Assembly (NCBI GenBank): GCA_024741835.1
Contig: JAENRP010000256.1
Coordinates: 3,788 to 65,536, forward strand
Source: Diplocarpon mali
Taxonomy: Eukaryota > Ascomycota > Leotiomycetes > Helotiales > Drepanopezizaceae
DNA length: 61,749 nt
Reading direction: 5' to 3'
A model generated the notes under the pieces. That model had not been told where the DNA came from and did no database searches. It was given only the letters and a program-made list of their open reading frames with translations. Below, piece by piece: positions 11,983 to 24,255 of the stretch. A program made the translations under genes and the position numbers. Within the stretch, counting starts at the first letter, position 1. Each line of letters begins with the position of its first letter.

Positions 11983-12859
11983 TATTATAAAATCAAGAGG
12001 TTTAATATACGTATCTAGCTAAGCCAATTTAAGGGCTTAAAATACTACGTCGGCCGAATATGCTCTTATTCCCTTTTATAAGAACCTTGCGGCTCCAAAT
12101 CCCGTTGCTTTATTAACTATATAAAGGGCGTTCCTTCTACCGAACTAAGTAATATTAATATATATAGTATAATTGAAGTCGATATCGTCTTATAGCTTAA
12201 ATTGGAATCTATAAAAGGCGTTAGCATAGAGTTAGCAGTATCGGCATATTTCCTTTACTCTTGCTATAATATTAGAGTCTACGTTATGACCGGCCTAGTT
12301 CAGGAGGTATTTAAGGCGTTTTACTAAAGGATATCCGAATCTTTTATATAGTCTTCGGATCTCTATTTCTATTAAGTAGCATATATTAATCGTACCCTTT
12401 GAAGTTATCAGAAGTTGCTCTATTATATTAAGTAGGAGCTATAGGTGCTTATGTTTTCTAATTATTAAGTATTTCTCTTTGCTAATTATAAGCAAATTGC
12501 GTAGATTATTATATTTAGCTCCTATTTTATCAAGTTATTATAAGTAAACTAAAAACGGTATATCTGCCTCTATAATTAAGAACTCTATAAGGCCTGCCGG
12601 TATTTAAATAGTTATCTTGCCGATTGCATTTCGCAAACTTACCTTAAAGGTAATTTTATACTTTTCAATACTAAGTAGAGCTAGAACTATATCCTATATG
12701 TTTTACAAGGCTTTGAATTAGTTAATTCCACTTATATTTTTATTTAAGGCGCCTATATTGATTAAGAATCCTTAAAAGAATTGATCCGTCTACTAGGTTA
12801 CAAATACCTTAGGGTCCGTTTGTATTAGTTTATTAACCCTTATTATTAAGAGGTATTTA
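11983..12859 (-). pseudogene. E pol, middle part: protease end and GAG_pre-integrase
   Basis: The minus strand reads a copia aspartic protease tail (INIGAL...ISGINQFKALQ), then IGKITI...IEFLIIEADIPFLVYL, then LYKRFGYPLVKRLKYLLNQAGHN shortened by RIP, then ICRYCQLYANAF, the His/Cys finger of GAG_pre-integrase, and the first integrase strand (TIYINIT...ALYIVNKATGFGAARFL). It is continuous with the E gag at 21689 across LINE-1 and with 4402 across B1. The finger His appears as Tyr, as expected of RIP (CAT to TAT). Confidence 0.85.
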
Positions 12860-12971
12860 CATTCGACAACCTCTTTTCTGGATTTTTCACCCCTTAGCAA
12901 ACGACGCCTACTACCTTCCATTCTTTGCAGAATACCTTAAATACCTTGCCCTTTTGCCTTTATAAGCTGTA

Positions 12972-14626
12972 GTGGCTTATAACCACTATAATAGCGAAGT
13001 GGATGGTATAGAGCCTTTAAGCGACCCTGCGGGCGTCCCCTATTACGACTCTGACTCCCTTATAAAGGAGGGAGAGCTACCTAGCCCTATTAGAGGCTCT
13101 GATTCGATTTCTAAAGTCGAATTAACCCCTAGGGGTAACCCTATTGTAAAAGGTAGAGATTCGAGTATTAACCCCTTTAATCTTACCCCTATTTAAACTA
13201 ACGCTAGCCGAATGTAGAATGCGGCTCTTTCGGCTAATTTAAGCCAAATTGTTAATAATGCCAAAAGGAGACTACTGTCCCTAATCGATTAGAGAGCTAA
13301 TAAAACCCTTAGAATCGACTTCTCCTTCTAAAACGACGCTAGTAGTATTAGTATTAATAAATTAACTAAGCTTGTACTTTAAGCAAGAGACCTCCTTATT
13401 AAAGCATACTTAGCGACTAATTCTTAGGAAAAACAGACGAAACTACTTAATTTACTTAAGGTTTTCAAAAAGTATATAAAGTATAACTATATTAAAAACA
13501 CTTCTACAATTTTAGCTACGCAGGTAGCTAATTTAAAGAGAGCAATACGGAAAATCAAGCAAACGCTAAAAATGTATACTTAAGCAATCAAGTCAGTAGT
13601 AGTAGCTATTATAGCTACTACTGCAAATTATAATACTAGCGCTACTACTAGTAGTACTAGTATAGGTAGCGCTAATAGGAATAGGACTAGGGCTACGGGT
13701 AGCCCTAAGAGCCCTACTGCGAATTCGGGGCCTAATAAGCCAAAGGGAAATAGTAAGCCAGTCCTTTTTAAGAGATGCACCCTTTTATAGTCCCCTTTGG
13801 CTTCGACTACTTCTTTTTCATTAATTGCTTTATATAATCGAATTAATACTGCTTTTAAAAAGAATAGTTTTAATGATTTAGTAATTGCTACTGCGTCCTT
13901 ATCTTTATATAGAAATATTATTTTAACTACTATTCCTACGTTTAGCGTTGATTTTTTAATTGCAAATAAGGCTATTATTAAAGGGGTGCTTCTTTAATTA
14001 ATTAGCCTTAAAAAAGGAGAGCTATAGTATAAAGTAGCTATTTATAGTATTCCATTTGCGGATTTTAATATAAAGCGTAGCCTAGACTTAGAGCTAGTCT
14101 TAGAAGAGATTAAAACCTTTAATAAGGGTTTTACCCTAATAGGAAAATCCTACTAGGCTATTCTAAGAAAGAAACGTGACTTTGGTTTATATAAGAGTAG
14201 TATAATTATTATCTCTTTCCTAGATGAAAATCAGGCTAAGCGAGCTATAAGCAAAAGACTATATATTAATAGCGCTTTAATAAAAGTCGTCAAATATATA
14301 GATACTAGTAGTAGGTACTAGTATAAAACCTATACTGGATTTAGCTATTTAAAGGTTCTTTATAAAAGAGAACCAAAATGCTCCTTATATAAAAGTAACT
14401 ATATAAGATAGGCTTATACTTATAATACTTATAAGGTAAATACTAAGTGCAAGTATACTAGTATTAAATGCGCTAATTGTAGAGAAACTATACATTCGGC
14501 TAATTCTAAGCTATATAAAGTTTTTATTACAATTAAAAACAAATCTATAGAAAAACGTACTACTAGTAGTACTACTACTATAAATCGATTCGGCGCTCTA
14601 TCTACTATTAATAATAATTGGGAATA
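12972..14626 (+). pseudogene. LINE-1 ORF1 (Gag-like RNA-binding protein)
   Basis: It starts near MAYNHYNSEVDGIEPLSDPA. An acidic N-terminus, a helical middle, a Ser/Thr/Ala linker (ATTSSTSIGSANRNR) and a C-terminal region with Cys pairs (KCSLYKSN, KCKYTSIKCANCRETIHS) follow; these are CCHC zinc knuckles with some Cys lost to Tyr. It ends at GGGAATAAATG, where the stop TAA abuts an ATG, close to ORF2, which lies in another frame. Typical length for this ORF is 450-550 residues; this one fits. Several TAG/TAA codons interrupt it. Confidence 0.85.
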
Positions 14627-14639
14627 AATGCCTATAAAT

Positions 14640-15293
14640 TAACGTAAATAGAAGCTCGCCTACTATAAAGCACGTTTTACAAATAGCTGTAGAGTTATCT
14701 ATTGATTTAATTGCGATTTAGGAACCTTAGATTATATAAGAGAACGATTTATTATATAGATCTATTATATACTCTAGTTTTAAACAAATCCTTTCGAATC
14801 AAAATTCCTTTAGGCCTAGAATATTATTTTATATTTCAAATAAAATACACGCTATGCTAGCGCCTAGCTTACCAATTGATCCTAATTGTATTATTATAAA
14901 CGTTTTTCATATTCAATTAATTAATGTTTATAATACAAGTCACCTTAAAATGCCGAATAATATTAAATTCTTAAAAAGAGACTATTTACCGGTATTATTT
15001 TCTAAGGATTTAATATTTTTAAAAGACTTTGATACATATCACCCTTAATAGGACCCCCTTAAAGAAACTAATCACTACGCTTAAATTTTATTAGATATTA
15101 TAGAGAAACACTCTTTATATCTATTAAATACTCTAAGGGAAGGAACTTATTTTAGATCAAATATAATAACTCCCTCTATTATTGATTTAACATTTGCTAC
15201 TTAAGGAATAGTAAATAAAATCGTAGACTGGCAAACTATGCCAGATCTAGGTTCTGATCACTTTGGGATTCTATTTACTATTACTGCTAGTAC
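14640..15293 (+). pseudogene. LINE-1 ORF2 endonuclease domain
   Basis: The frame reads ...LQIAVELSIDLIAI-EP-II at the start of the AP-endonuclease fold, then YLPVLFSKDLIFLKDFDTYHP (the D-NAH-region equivalent, Asn and His partly lost), LLNTLREGTYFR, and ends with DLGSDHFGILFTI, the SDH catalytic box. It is cut by A2 at 15294; the coding sequence resumes at 18228. Confidence 0.88.
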
Positions 15294-15539
15294 TATAGAG
15301 ACCTGGAAGTAGAGGATCTTATAATATAGGTCATATAGTCAGATGAGGATTAAGAAAGGGGTATATATAGGACTACTATTGTACTTAGAGATAGCGCGTA
15401 ATGCTAACCACCTATTCTACTCCTAATTAATGAATTGTCTTAGTTCTTATCTTTAGAGAGCCTGCTTATAGTACTTCCTCCCTTTTATCTTTAGTCTTCC
15501 CTTAGGCCTATTCTTATATTATTCCTACTCCCTTTTATA
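15294..15539 (+). repeat. A2 5' LTR
   Basis: Begins TATAGAGACCTGG and ends CCTTTTATA. A TATA-like stretch GGGGTATATATAGG lies near position 70. Confidence 0.88.
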
Positions 15540-16289
15540 TTAATGACCTACGCAGGGACGATTCCTTTAAGATTTCGTCTTTATATAACTTCTCCTTTTA
15601 ATTCTTTTAGTTCGCAGATAAGAGATCAACCCTTTGAAAACCCTTCTTAAATCTATAATCATTTAGTTATTTATAACTATCGGTTGTCATTCCTCTATTA
15701 TCGACCTTATAATCACTTAGTTATTTGGAACTGTCGATTGCTACTTTTTACTATTAATAACCTTAGATTTTCCTATTTCGGCCCTTATTCCGCCTTTTCT
15801 ACCTTTAATTTAAAAAGCTTGAATTATCAGCTTATTAGTACAATTATCGGATTTCTAGCCTTTCTAATATAAAGAAGTTTGATTAGCTATAATAGCTACT
15901 TTAAATAATAGCAGTTTTAAGTATTTATATAATATTAAATAAAAGCTCTAATCGGGAGTATCTTTTTAGTTTTCTTAAAAGGCTAAAATGGATACTTTAG
16001 CTGCTCCTACTTAATAGAACTCTATTCTTTGCTTTAGAAATAACCCTTAGGATATACTAATTTTAAGAACTAATAGGAATTATCCTAAAAGCTAAGATAA
16101 ATCTTTCTTAGAAACTTTATCTTAGAAATTAGTTTTTAATTTGATAAACCTTTTCTTACTACTAGTGATTGCAATACCCTTATTTGCTACTTTGCACCTA
16201 CTAAAGAAATCTTAGCAAAGTATAAATAAACTTTCTATAGAAGCCGGATTTTCACTCTTAGGCTAGGCCTGCGAGTAGGAATATAAAAA

Positions 16290-17330
16290 TACAATTTTAT
16301 ATAACTCGAGTTCTTTATCTTCCCCTTTAATAACTGCACCTACTTTTTTAATATCGATATTTAAAAATATTAAAAATATTAATTTTAAACCTCCTTTTAA
16401 CCCTTTGCCCAAATCTTTTTAAGCCTATCCTAGTCACTTTAAGATTGACTCAGATTCTAAAAACTCTTTAGAATACCTTAAGCCTTATATTCGACCTAGC
16501 TTTCCTCCTATCGAAATAAATAAAGCGATAATAGCCGCCTTTAAAGCTATTACTAATCATTTTCCCCTTCTTAATTCCCTTAGCGCTCCTTATTTTACTA
16601 AAGCTAATATTACTAATTTCCTTAAATAATATAAGGAGACTTATTATAATTTTAGTATTAAATATAATAAGATAATCAATCGACTTCCTTACTATTGCGA
16701 TTAAACTAGTAAAGATATTATTAAATCTCTGCTTAAATAGAAGCTTTGCAAATCTTAAGAACTCTTTACTAAGGCTTTTAAATCTGAATTTTAGGAATTT
16801 AATAAATAGCAGATTCGTAATACTCTGGCCTTTTTAAAGTAGTTTATTCTTATTACTCGCACTCTTAAGGAACTTAAAAACTACTATTAGACTTTCACTT
16901 AAGTATCGAATACCTTAATTAATTAAAAGATTCTTAATAAAGTTGAAAGAGGACGCCTTTTCTTACTTAGATTACCTATTAGCCTTTAAAATAGGATTAT
17001 TAAGCATTTTAGAATTGATAAGCGTAATCCTATAATATATGCTTAATTTGAAAACTTCTCGACCTTCGCCTTGAAATCAGACCTTAGCAAAAGGACTATT
17101 AAGGCAATAGAAAAGGAGAAAGAGCCTACCGCCTCTTTTACTAAAGATCTTAAAAGCCTAGTATAAGAACATTCGAAGGCTCTAGAGGTTACTAAAAAGG
17201 CAAAGAGAAATCCAATAGTAATTCCCTTTACTTACAGTCCTAGCCTAAGAGTAAAATCTACTTTAAAAATCAAGGAACTCGAAGCCTAGTTTTCTAAACT
17301 CTATATCTAACGTTTAAAAACCTTAATTAA
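16290..17330 (+). pseudogene. A2 Gag-like capsid remnant
   Basis: One frame carries APYFTKANITNFLK, then YKETYYNFSIKYNKII, RLPYYCD, LFTKAFKSEF, FLLRLPISL and RIIKHFRIDKRNPIIYA, with TAG/TAA at several Gln positions. The order FDG-like start, RLP-YC, KALK-EF, RQY-F and RLP-NRV resembles the capsid Gag found in fungal LTR elements and gag-only elements. A 23-bp palindrome lies in-frame at 17230-17252 and reads TYSPSLRVK. Start and stop are not certain. Confidence 0.6.
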
Positions 17331-17977
17331 GGGCCTTCTTTAAGAAACTTATCGCGCCTTTTAATTTGATAATCGATAGGCTTTAAAAGGCAAAAACCAG
17401 TATGCGAACTCTAAATACCTAAATCCAGCTTCCCTTAGGTTAAATAAGCGAGTTGCCACCTTAGAAAGGCTTAATAATTGTATATAGCCGTATTAAAGAA
17501 ATTCCTAAATTATTAATCTAATTTTATATAAAGCCTGATTTTCTTTAGCAAAAGCGCCTCTTAAGTTAGTTAAGGTATATATGCTTAGGATTATTTGAAA
17601 TTGTCTTTGAATTTTCTTTGAAATTGCGATTTAATAGCTTTAATAACTTTAAGCTTTTAACTCATAGGCCTAGCCTAGGAGTTGTATTACTAAAGGAGGA
17701 AAAGGAGTTTTTATCATTTTTATTCGTTTATTACCGTACCTCCCCCCTTCTCCCTCTCCCTCTATATATTTCTTTAAAATCCACTCGCGGGCCCGACCTG
17801 CGAGTTAAAAAAAAAAAAAAAAAACCCTCTCTCTTCTCCCTACCTTTACAACTTTAGGTACTAACCTTACTTATACTTATTGTTTTTACAAATAGGGATT
17901 AGTATTCTCAACCTGCAAGAGTCTTATATTATTTACTAAAAGTAGCAAAGGCTGCTACTTAAGTTAGTTAAGGCATA

Positions 17978-18223
17978 TATAAAGACCTAGAAGTAGAGGA
18001 TCTTATAATATAAGTCATATAGTTAGATAAGGATTAAGAAAGGGGTATATATAGGACTACTATTATACTTAAAGATAGCGCGTAATACCAACTACCTATT
18101 TTACCCCTAACTAGTGAATTGTCTTAGTTCTTATCTTCGGAGAGCCCGCTTGTAGTGCTTCCTCCCTCTTGTCTTTGGTCTTCCCTTAGGCCTATTCTTA
18201 TATTGTTCCTGCTCCCTCTTATA
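17978..18223 (+). repeat. A2 3' LTR
   Basis: Begins TATAAAGACC and ends CTCTTATA. It has the same length as the 5' LTR, with RIP-type differences. Confidence 0.88.
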
Positions 18224-18227
18224 GTAC

Positions 18228-21200
18228 TAGTAATACTAGGTCTTACCCTACTGTTCTACAATATAATATAAAAGATTTAGATTAGGAAAAATTTAAAAGG
18301 ATAATTAAAAACGTCTTCTTAGATTTCGAATATTCTAAAGATTTTAGTACAAATCAAGAACTAAAAGACCTAGTAAATACTTTTATTATAAAATTCATAG
18401 AAGCTACGGATAAGGTAATACCTAAATCCAAGTTATCTATAAATAGTAAACCTTAGTAGAATAAGGATTTAAAAAATCTATATAAAATTATATAACAATT
18501 CTACTATAAAAGCAAATCCTTAAGGTATACTCTTTTTCAATAAGAACTAAAATAAGCTAGAAATACGTATTTTAATTCAATTAAAATAGCAAAAACAAAG
18601 CACTAGAACCAATTCTTAGAAAAAGAGGACTCCTAGTCGATATTTAAAGCTATATTTTATACTAAGGGATTGAGCTCTCAATTAATCCCTAGTTTATTTA
18701 ACTCTAATACTCAAGAGCTTAAATCGACTTTTTAAAAAAAGTGTAATATCTTTAGAAGTACTCTCTTTCTAATTCCACCTATTTCTAACGGTCCAAATCT
18801 ATAAGAGTTAAAAAATGATATTAATTATTTAAATAAGAGTAATAAGTGGAGTTGGCCATTATTAATGCAAATTAAGATTCAAAATGCGTATACTTTAAAG
18901 ATAAAGGGTAAAACCTTAAGACTAGATTTTATTATATAAGAAATAATTATTCAAGCTTATTTAACTATTTTAAAAGTGTTTTTTAAGGTCTATTCGTCCT
19001 TAATAAATCAAAGCTTCTACCTTAAAGCATAGAAATAAGCTACTGGATTTATTTTTAAGAAGCCTAAAAAACCAGACTATTTAAAACTAAAAGCATATAG
19101 AGTTATATCACTACTTAATTATCTTAATAAAATTTCTAAAAGAATACTAGCCTAGCGTCTTAATCATTTAGCCGAAACTACTACTCTACTATACCATTCT
19201 CAAATTGGTAGTAGATTATATAAATCGGCTATTAACGCGGCTCTACTCCTGCAAAATGAAGTAGAGCTGAATAAGACAAATAAGCTAAAAACAAGTATAC
19301 TATTCCTTGATATTAAGGGCGTATTTGATCATATTGCGAAAAACAGACTATTACAGATTCTAGTTTCACTAAATCTCCCTATTAATCTTATTATATAGGT
19401 TAAATCGTTCTTAGAAGACCGTACTCTTAGACTTACCTTTAATAACCAAACAGAGGAATTTAAGTCTATTAATATAGGTATTCCTTAAGGAAGTCCTATT
19501 TTACCGATTTTATTCTTGATCTACATTTAAGACCTATTTAAATCCTAAAACGTTAAACCATAGTCTTATATAAATAATTTAAGTCTTATAGCCTCTTCTT
19601 TAAGTTTTAAGAGTAATATCAAAATTCTTAAAAGAGAGGTAAAAGATTTAATTAATCTAAGGGAATAATATTCAATTAGCTTTAATATTGAAAAAATAGA
19701 ATTAATTCATTTTTTCTATAGAAGTCCCCTATCGATTAGACTTCTAGATAATACTATATTAGCTTTAAAAAAGTTAATTAAGTGGTTAGTGATTTATTTC
19801 GACTCGAATCTATAATTTAAAGAATATAGAGCAATTAGGACTTCCTAAGGAAAGCAAATGTTATACTATATAAATAGACTAGCTTCTATTATAGAAGGTC
19901 TCTTCCTATTCGCGATATATCAATTATACTTAGCCTGCGTTATAAGTGTTATAGACTTTGGTTCTATACTTTAGTAGAAACCTTAATATAAAAATAAGGC
20001 GATTTTAAAACCATTATAAGCTATATAAAATCTAGCTTATAGAAAAATATTAAGGGTTTTTAAAATAGCCCCTTTTATCCTAATAGAACTAGAATCGGCC
20101 CTATTACTACTATAGATAAGGCTGAACTATAGTACTAGACGCTACGCACTCTATTCCTTGAAATTAAGCTTAAAACACCCTATTAGGGTAAAAGTTTAAA
20201 AAACAATTCAAATAATTAAAGAAGAGGAAGAGGAAATTATTATAAATGAAAATTTCTATATAAAATCCTCTTTTCAAATTAAGAGCTTAATTAAATCGAT
20301 ATACTTCTTAATCGATTTAGATTTATTAGAGATAATAAAGCACTTTTTTTTTACTTTATAAGAAAAGGAAGTGCCTTATAATATCGAAATATCTAAACTA
20401 CTAAAAAAAGAAGAAGCAGTATAATACCTATAGTATTTATAAAATATCTATAGTACTAATAATTTATCAATTTATACTAATAGCTCTCAAATAGCCAAAG
20501 GGAACGGAGTTGGTTATAGCCACGCTCTATATTCATATAAAGACCTATTTATTCTAAAATTATTAGAATACTCTAATAGAGTAAATATTGGAAATTCAGA
20601 ATTAGTCTATAATAAAGAGCTTAAAGCTATAGCTAAGGCAATCTCAAAAGCAAGCTTAATAGCAAAAGAAGGGGATATTTTTACAATTTTTTTAGATAAT
20701 TAAGCGGCTGTTTAAAGATTAAAAACTCCCTTAGATAGCTTAAGATAAAACCACTAAATTACTACAATTACTACTTCTAAGACTTTAATTAGTAAAGAAG
20801 CTAGTATTGCAATTAAGTAGGTACTAGGGCATACTAATATAATTGGAAATGAAGAAGCAAACAAACTAGCTAAATAAGCTATAAAAACTACTCCTTCTTC
20901 TGATTATACTTCTTTTGCCTTTTTAAAAGTAAAAATAAGTAAAATCAAAAAGTAGGAAATATCTCTATTTATTTAGAATAACCTCAATTCTACTTCCTTA
21001 AAAATTTATAAAACCTAATATTCTTATAGAATATTAAAACAGATCTCTTTACCTATAGGTACTCTAAGAGAAACTGCTAGCGCCTTCTTTCAATTTAAAC
21101 TAAGCTATAGGTATATTAAGTCTTACTTAAAAAGAATAGGTATAACTCAAAACCTATATTATATTTATAGTAATAGAGAAACTCCAATCCACTTAATTCT

Positions 21201-21440
21201 TTCTTATAAAGAGTACTATAATTAAAGACGTACTCTTATATAGAAAATAAAAGAAGAATATAAGGGATTTAAAGAGCTATCTTTACGCTTATTATTTGAA
21301 ACAAAAACTGGAATTAAACACTTCTTAGTATTTTTAAAAGAAACTAAGATTTATACGCGTTAATAGCACTTAAATAGAGAAACAAGGGCTATTATAGCTC
21401 CTAATTCGCAATACTATTCTAACGAAGAATCCTAATAGGT
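18228..21440 (+). pseudogene. LINE-1 ORF2: reverse transcriptase, RNase H and C-terminus
   Basis: It continues the endonuclease frame. RT motifs: YRVISLLNYLNKISKRIL (19093 on), FLDIKGVFDHI (about 19303), GIP-GSPILPILFLIY (about 19473) and YINNLSL (about 19560, YVDD with both Asp changed to Asn). RNase H: YTNSSQIAKGNGVGYS (about 20475) and GHTNIIGNEEANKLAK (about 20828). The C-terminus has LYYIYSNRETPIHLILSYKEY, a Cys/His finger partly lost. An RNase H domain downstream of RT is typical of the I/Tad group. Stops are TAA/TAG. It is non-functional. Confidence 0.92.
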
Positions 21441-21676
21441 GGTTTAAACTACTTATTAATCTCTTTTAAAAACCTTTCTTTTATTTAAGCGTTATAGTTT
21501 ATTTTTATTTTTATTTTCTTTTAAGCGAATTTTTCGCTAAGGAGCCTATTCCCAAATGAATATTAGCAGTTATAGTAGAAAGGATACTATATATATACAA
21601 TTAGACACGCTAGTAGACTAGCCGTACTATATAGTTTAGAACTAATAAAGCATATTAAAAGGAAAAAAAAAAAAAA
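21441..21676 (+). other. LINE-1 3' untranslated region and poly(A) tail
   Basis: About 220 bp of AT-rich sequence without a frame, ending in AAAAGG and an uninterrupted run of A (to 21678, shared with the TSD). Confidence 0.8.
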
Positions 21677-21688
21677 AAGAGGTATTTA

Positions 21689-23500
21689 GCCTTTTGCTTT
21701 TCAAGCTAGTTAAGTACGGTTCTTAAGTCATATTCCTTCTTAAAAGCTAGGAATACTATAGTAAAGTTGATATCACTATCCTTAGGGTTGCTAATTGCTT
21801 AGTCCTCCTCTTTTAAAGACGTTTCCTACTTATCTTTATTAGTCCTATTACCTTTCGAATATGCTCCGTTTTCTTCTTATAAGAGGTATGCCTTATATAT
21901 TTTATCTATTAGCTTATACCCTTCGGCTTATCGGCTTGCTATATAGCGAGACTTCTAAGCGGCTCTTTCTTCTTTTGAATACTTGCTACTATAGTAGTCC
22001 TTTTTCTGGCATATAATGCACCTTATATAGCCTGGTTTTAATTAAAAGGTTATTCCTCTCTTATTACCTTAGGCAAACTTCATCTTTCTATTCGAAAAGT
22101 GCGCTATAGATTGCCCTTACTCCTTAGCCAAATAATATTAGGGTCTATTAATAGCTAAATTAGGGTGCTAGGGTCTGGATAGTCCGTCCTAGGCAACTAC
22201 TCCTACGCAAGCTTATAAGCTATTTAATAGAGTTGGGAACGTTGCTAGTAGTTTAAAAAGTGCTATTTAGAATAGCCGATTCCTAGAAATACCTTATATA
22301 AGTCTATCTTTAATAGATCGATCGTTCCTTATACTAGTATATAGGCCTAATTGCAGGTTTTATAGCTCCTTAGTATAGTTCTTAAGTTAGGTAAGGATTG
22401 GTTTCCCCTTTTAATAGTCCTCTTATTAGAATAGGTCAAATATCAGTCGAAACCACCTTCTTAAGAATCTACTACTCCTCTCTTCGGTCTTGTAATTGGT
22501 CCGAATAGCCTCTATTAGCTTAGCGAAATTAAAGTTCTTATTTTATAGGTATTAATAGTAGTACGTTAAGGCCGAGTCTTATAGTATAGATAGAAAAGCT
22601 TTATACTATATACTTTAATTAATAGAGGCTCTTTAATATAAATCTGCAAATATATAAAGCTATTTATTAAAGTGATCTCTATTGCTTAAGTACTAAGTTT
22701 CTTTAATATATATCTTACTTAGATTTATAAGGGTTTTAGCCTAATTTAAAGTTAAAGGTTCTATAATATACTAAGATAGTTAAGCGTCGCTTTAGTTTAA
22801 GTCTAGCAGCGCTTTTAAACCTCTCCTTATAGTAAAGGGTAGTAATAATCCGTCTCTTAGTTGGATCGGCGGCATTAGTATCAGATTCGGGATCTCTAGG
22901 TATTATATAACTAAAGTTCGTCTTAACTAAGGTTAATATAGTATTCTTTTAAAGTTATATCATTTGATTATTTATCTTAAAGTATCTACTTTATATAAAT
23001 TATCTTATAAAGTGTTATTATTATATTTAAGGTATCTTTGCTAAAGCGAGTCTTAGTGTAGTATCTCTTATTTAACTATAGTAACCCTTTAAGCAAGTGA
23101 CTTGCTTATTTGTATAGATTCGGCAAATTCTAAAGTAGACCTTATTCTATATCTTAAAGATTATACTATAACTAAGTTCAGTACTTCTTAAGTCTATAAT
23201 TCTAGCTAATCTTTTAGCCACTTATTCCCTTCTTAGTATATTATATCGAAAAGTGCCTAGCCGATCGAAACGCCCTTCCTACGCTAAACGTATACTCTAT
23301 AATACCAAAGGTCGTCCCTTAAGCGTTATCGAACGTCCTTATCTAGCGATTTAAAATTGCTAACTATCTAATCTTAAAACTCCTTTTAAAAGTCCTTAAT
23401 AAGGTATAACCCTCTCCTTTTACTATCTTATAGTATCTTTCGAAAGTTCTTTATATATAGGTCTTTTAGTCTAAGGGCCTCTTCGCTAAGTTAATTCTCC
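21689..23500 (-). pseudogene. E gag
   Basis: The minus strand reads a copia-type Gag: LEIPNLILMPPI, then LPFTIRRGLKALLDLN, YIIEPLTLN, AKTLINLSKIYIKET, RDHFNK, DSALTYYY, then FAKLIEAIRTNYKTEERSSR and, near the end, the zinc knuckle CIICQKKDYYSSKYSKEER (last Cys and the His changed to Tyr). It joins the E protease region across LINE-1. The start is upstream of about 23400 but not resolved. Confidence 0.85.
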
Positions 23501-23909
23501 TAGGGTCTTATATCCCTTTTAAGGTCCCTTAGTATCTAGGATTGCCTTAAATTAAGTAGTATTAATAGTTCCCCTTTAATTATTTCCTAATATTATCTAG
23601 ATATTACTCTACGCCCTAATAAGGTCTAAAAGAAGTCCGATATAATTATATTTTATATATTATTATACTATTATCTAATTGTAATCGGAATACCGATTGC
23701 ACTCCGGTTTTGCCTTAATTATAATATATAATAGAATGCAAGTAGAAGAGGATAGTATCTACCTTTAAAGTAATAACTCTAGCTAGATTCGTATACCTTT
23801 TGCCTTTTCCCCTTTAATAGTAACTAATATTACTTCGTACGTTTAAGTTAGTATTTAAAGTAAGCTGGAAATACAATTAAGTACTTCTTAAATTAAGAAA
23901 GAATTCTTC
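23500..23909 (-). other. E leader between LTR and gag
   Basis: About 400 bp with no frame I can follow; AT-rich and RIP-altered. Confidence 0.5.
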
Positions 23910-24255
23910 AGTTTAATAACCTTACTATCTATAGTAAAGGTACTACCACTAATTAATATAAGTTCTATACTAGTAATCGATATTTACGTAAATATTATTA
24001 AGTAATTATTATTAAAAAGAATCTATTACAATATCTATCTATCTTTATATAATTAAGATAGTACCTTTATACCTATAAATATCCTCCCTCCTATAGTCCC
24101 TCTTAGCTATATATAAATATCCTTCTGAAGTCCTCCGGCTAAACAGCCGTCTGAAATACATACGAAACCCCTTATATTGCATATGGTACAGCTGTATAGG
24201 ATAACCCTAGGAATAAGGGCAGCTTGCCTCTTGCATAGGAATCTGCGTACCAACA
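23910..24255 (-). repeat. E 5' LTR
   Basis: On minus it starts TGTTGGTACGCAG exactly where the D5 gag sequence breaks off. The inner end is uncertain; I place it near GGTTATTAAAC (about 23910), which could be a primer-binding site. A 3' LTR is not in the window. Confidence 0.65.

Larger units (their letters stand above)
15294..18223 (+). mobile_element. A2: gag-only LTR retroelement, complete, 2.9 kb
   Basis: Two 246-bp LTRs (15294-15539 and 17978-18223) flank a 2.4-kb internal region. The flank GTAC is duplicated on both sides (15290-15293 and 18224-18227); the empty site is visible in LINE-2 at 46033. No RT, integrase or RNase H frame is visible. An A-run at 17808-17823 is internal and not a tail. 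Confidence 0.9.
12860..21676 (+). mobile_element. LINE-1: Tad/I-type non-LTR retrotransposon with RNase H, split by A2
   Basis: It is flanked by a 12-bp TSD, AAGAGGTATTTA, at 12848-12859 and 21677-21688, and ends in an A16 tail. Without A2 it is about 5.9 kb and close to full length. It encodes ORF1 (Gag-like with CCHC knuckles) and ORF2 (endonuclease, reverse transcriptase, RNase H). Its insertion interrupts E between gag and protease. Confidence 0.93.

Noticed and set aside
1..17805. Large inverted repeat (1-2510 against 15294-17805) as terminal repeats of one big element
   Set aside because: They are two separate family A insertions in opposite directions, each in a different host element with its own junction.
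17806..17825. A-run as poly(A) tail of a retroposed sequence
   Set aside because: It lies inside A2 and recurs at the same place in A3 (44795-44815), so it is part of the element.
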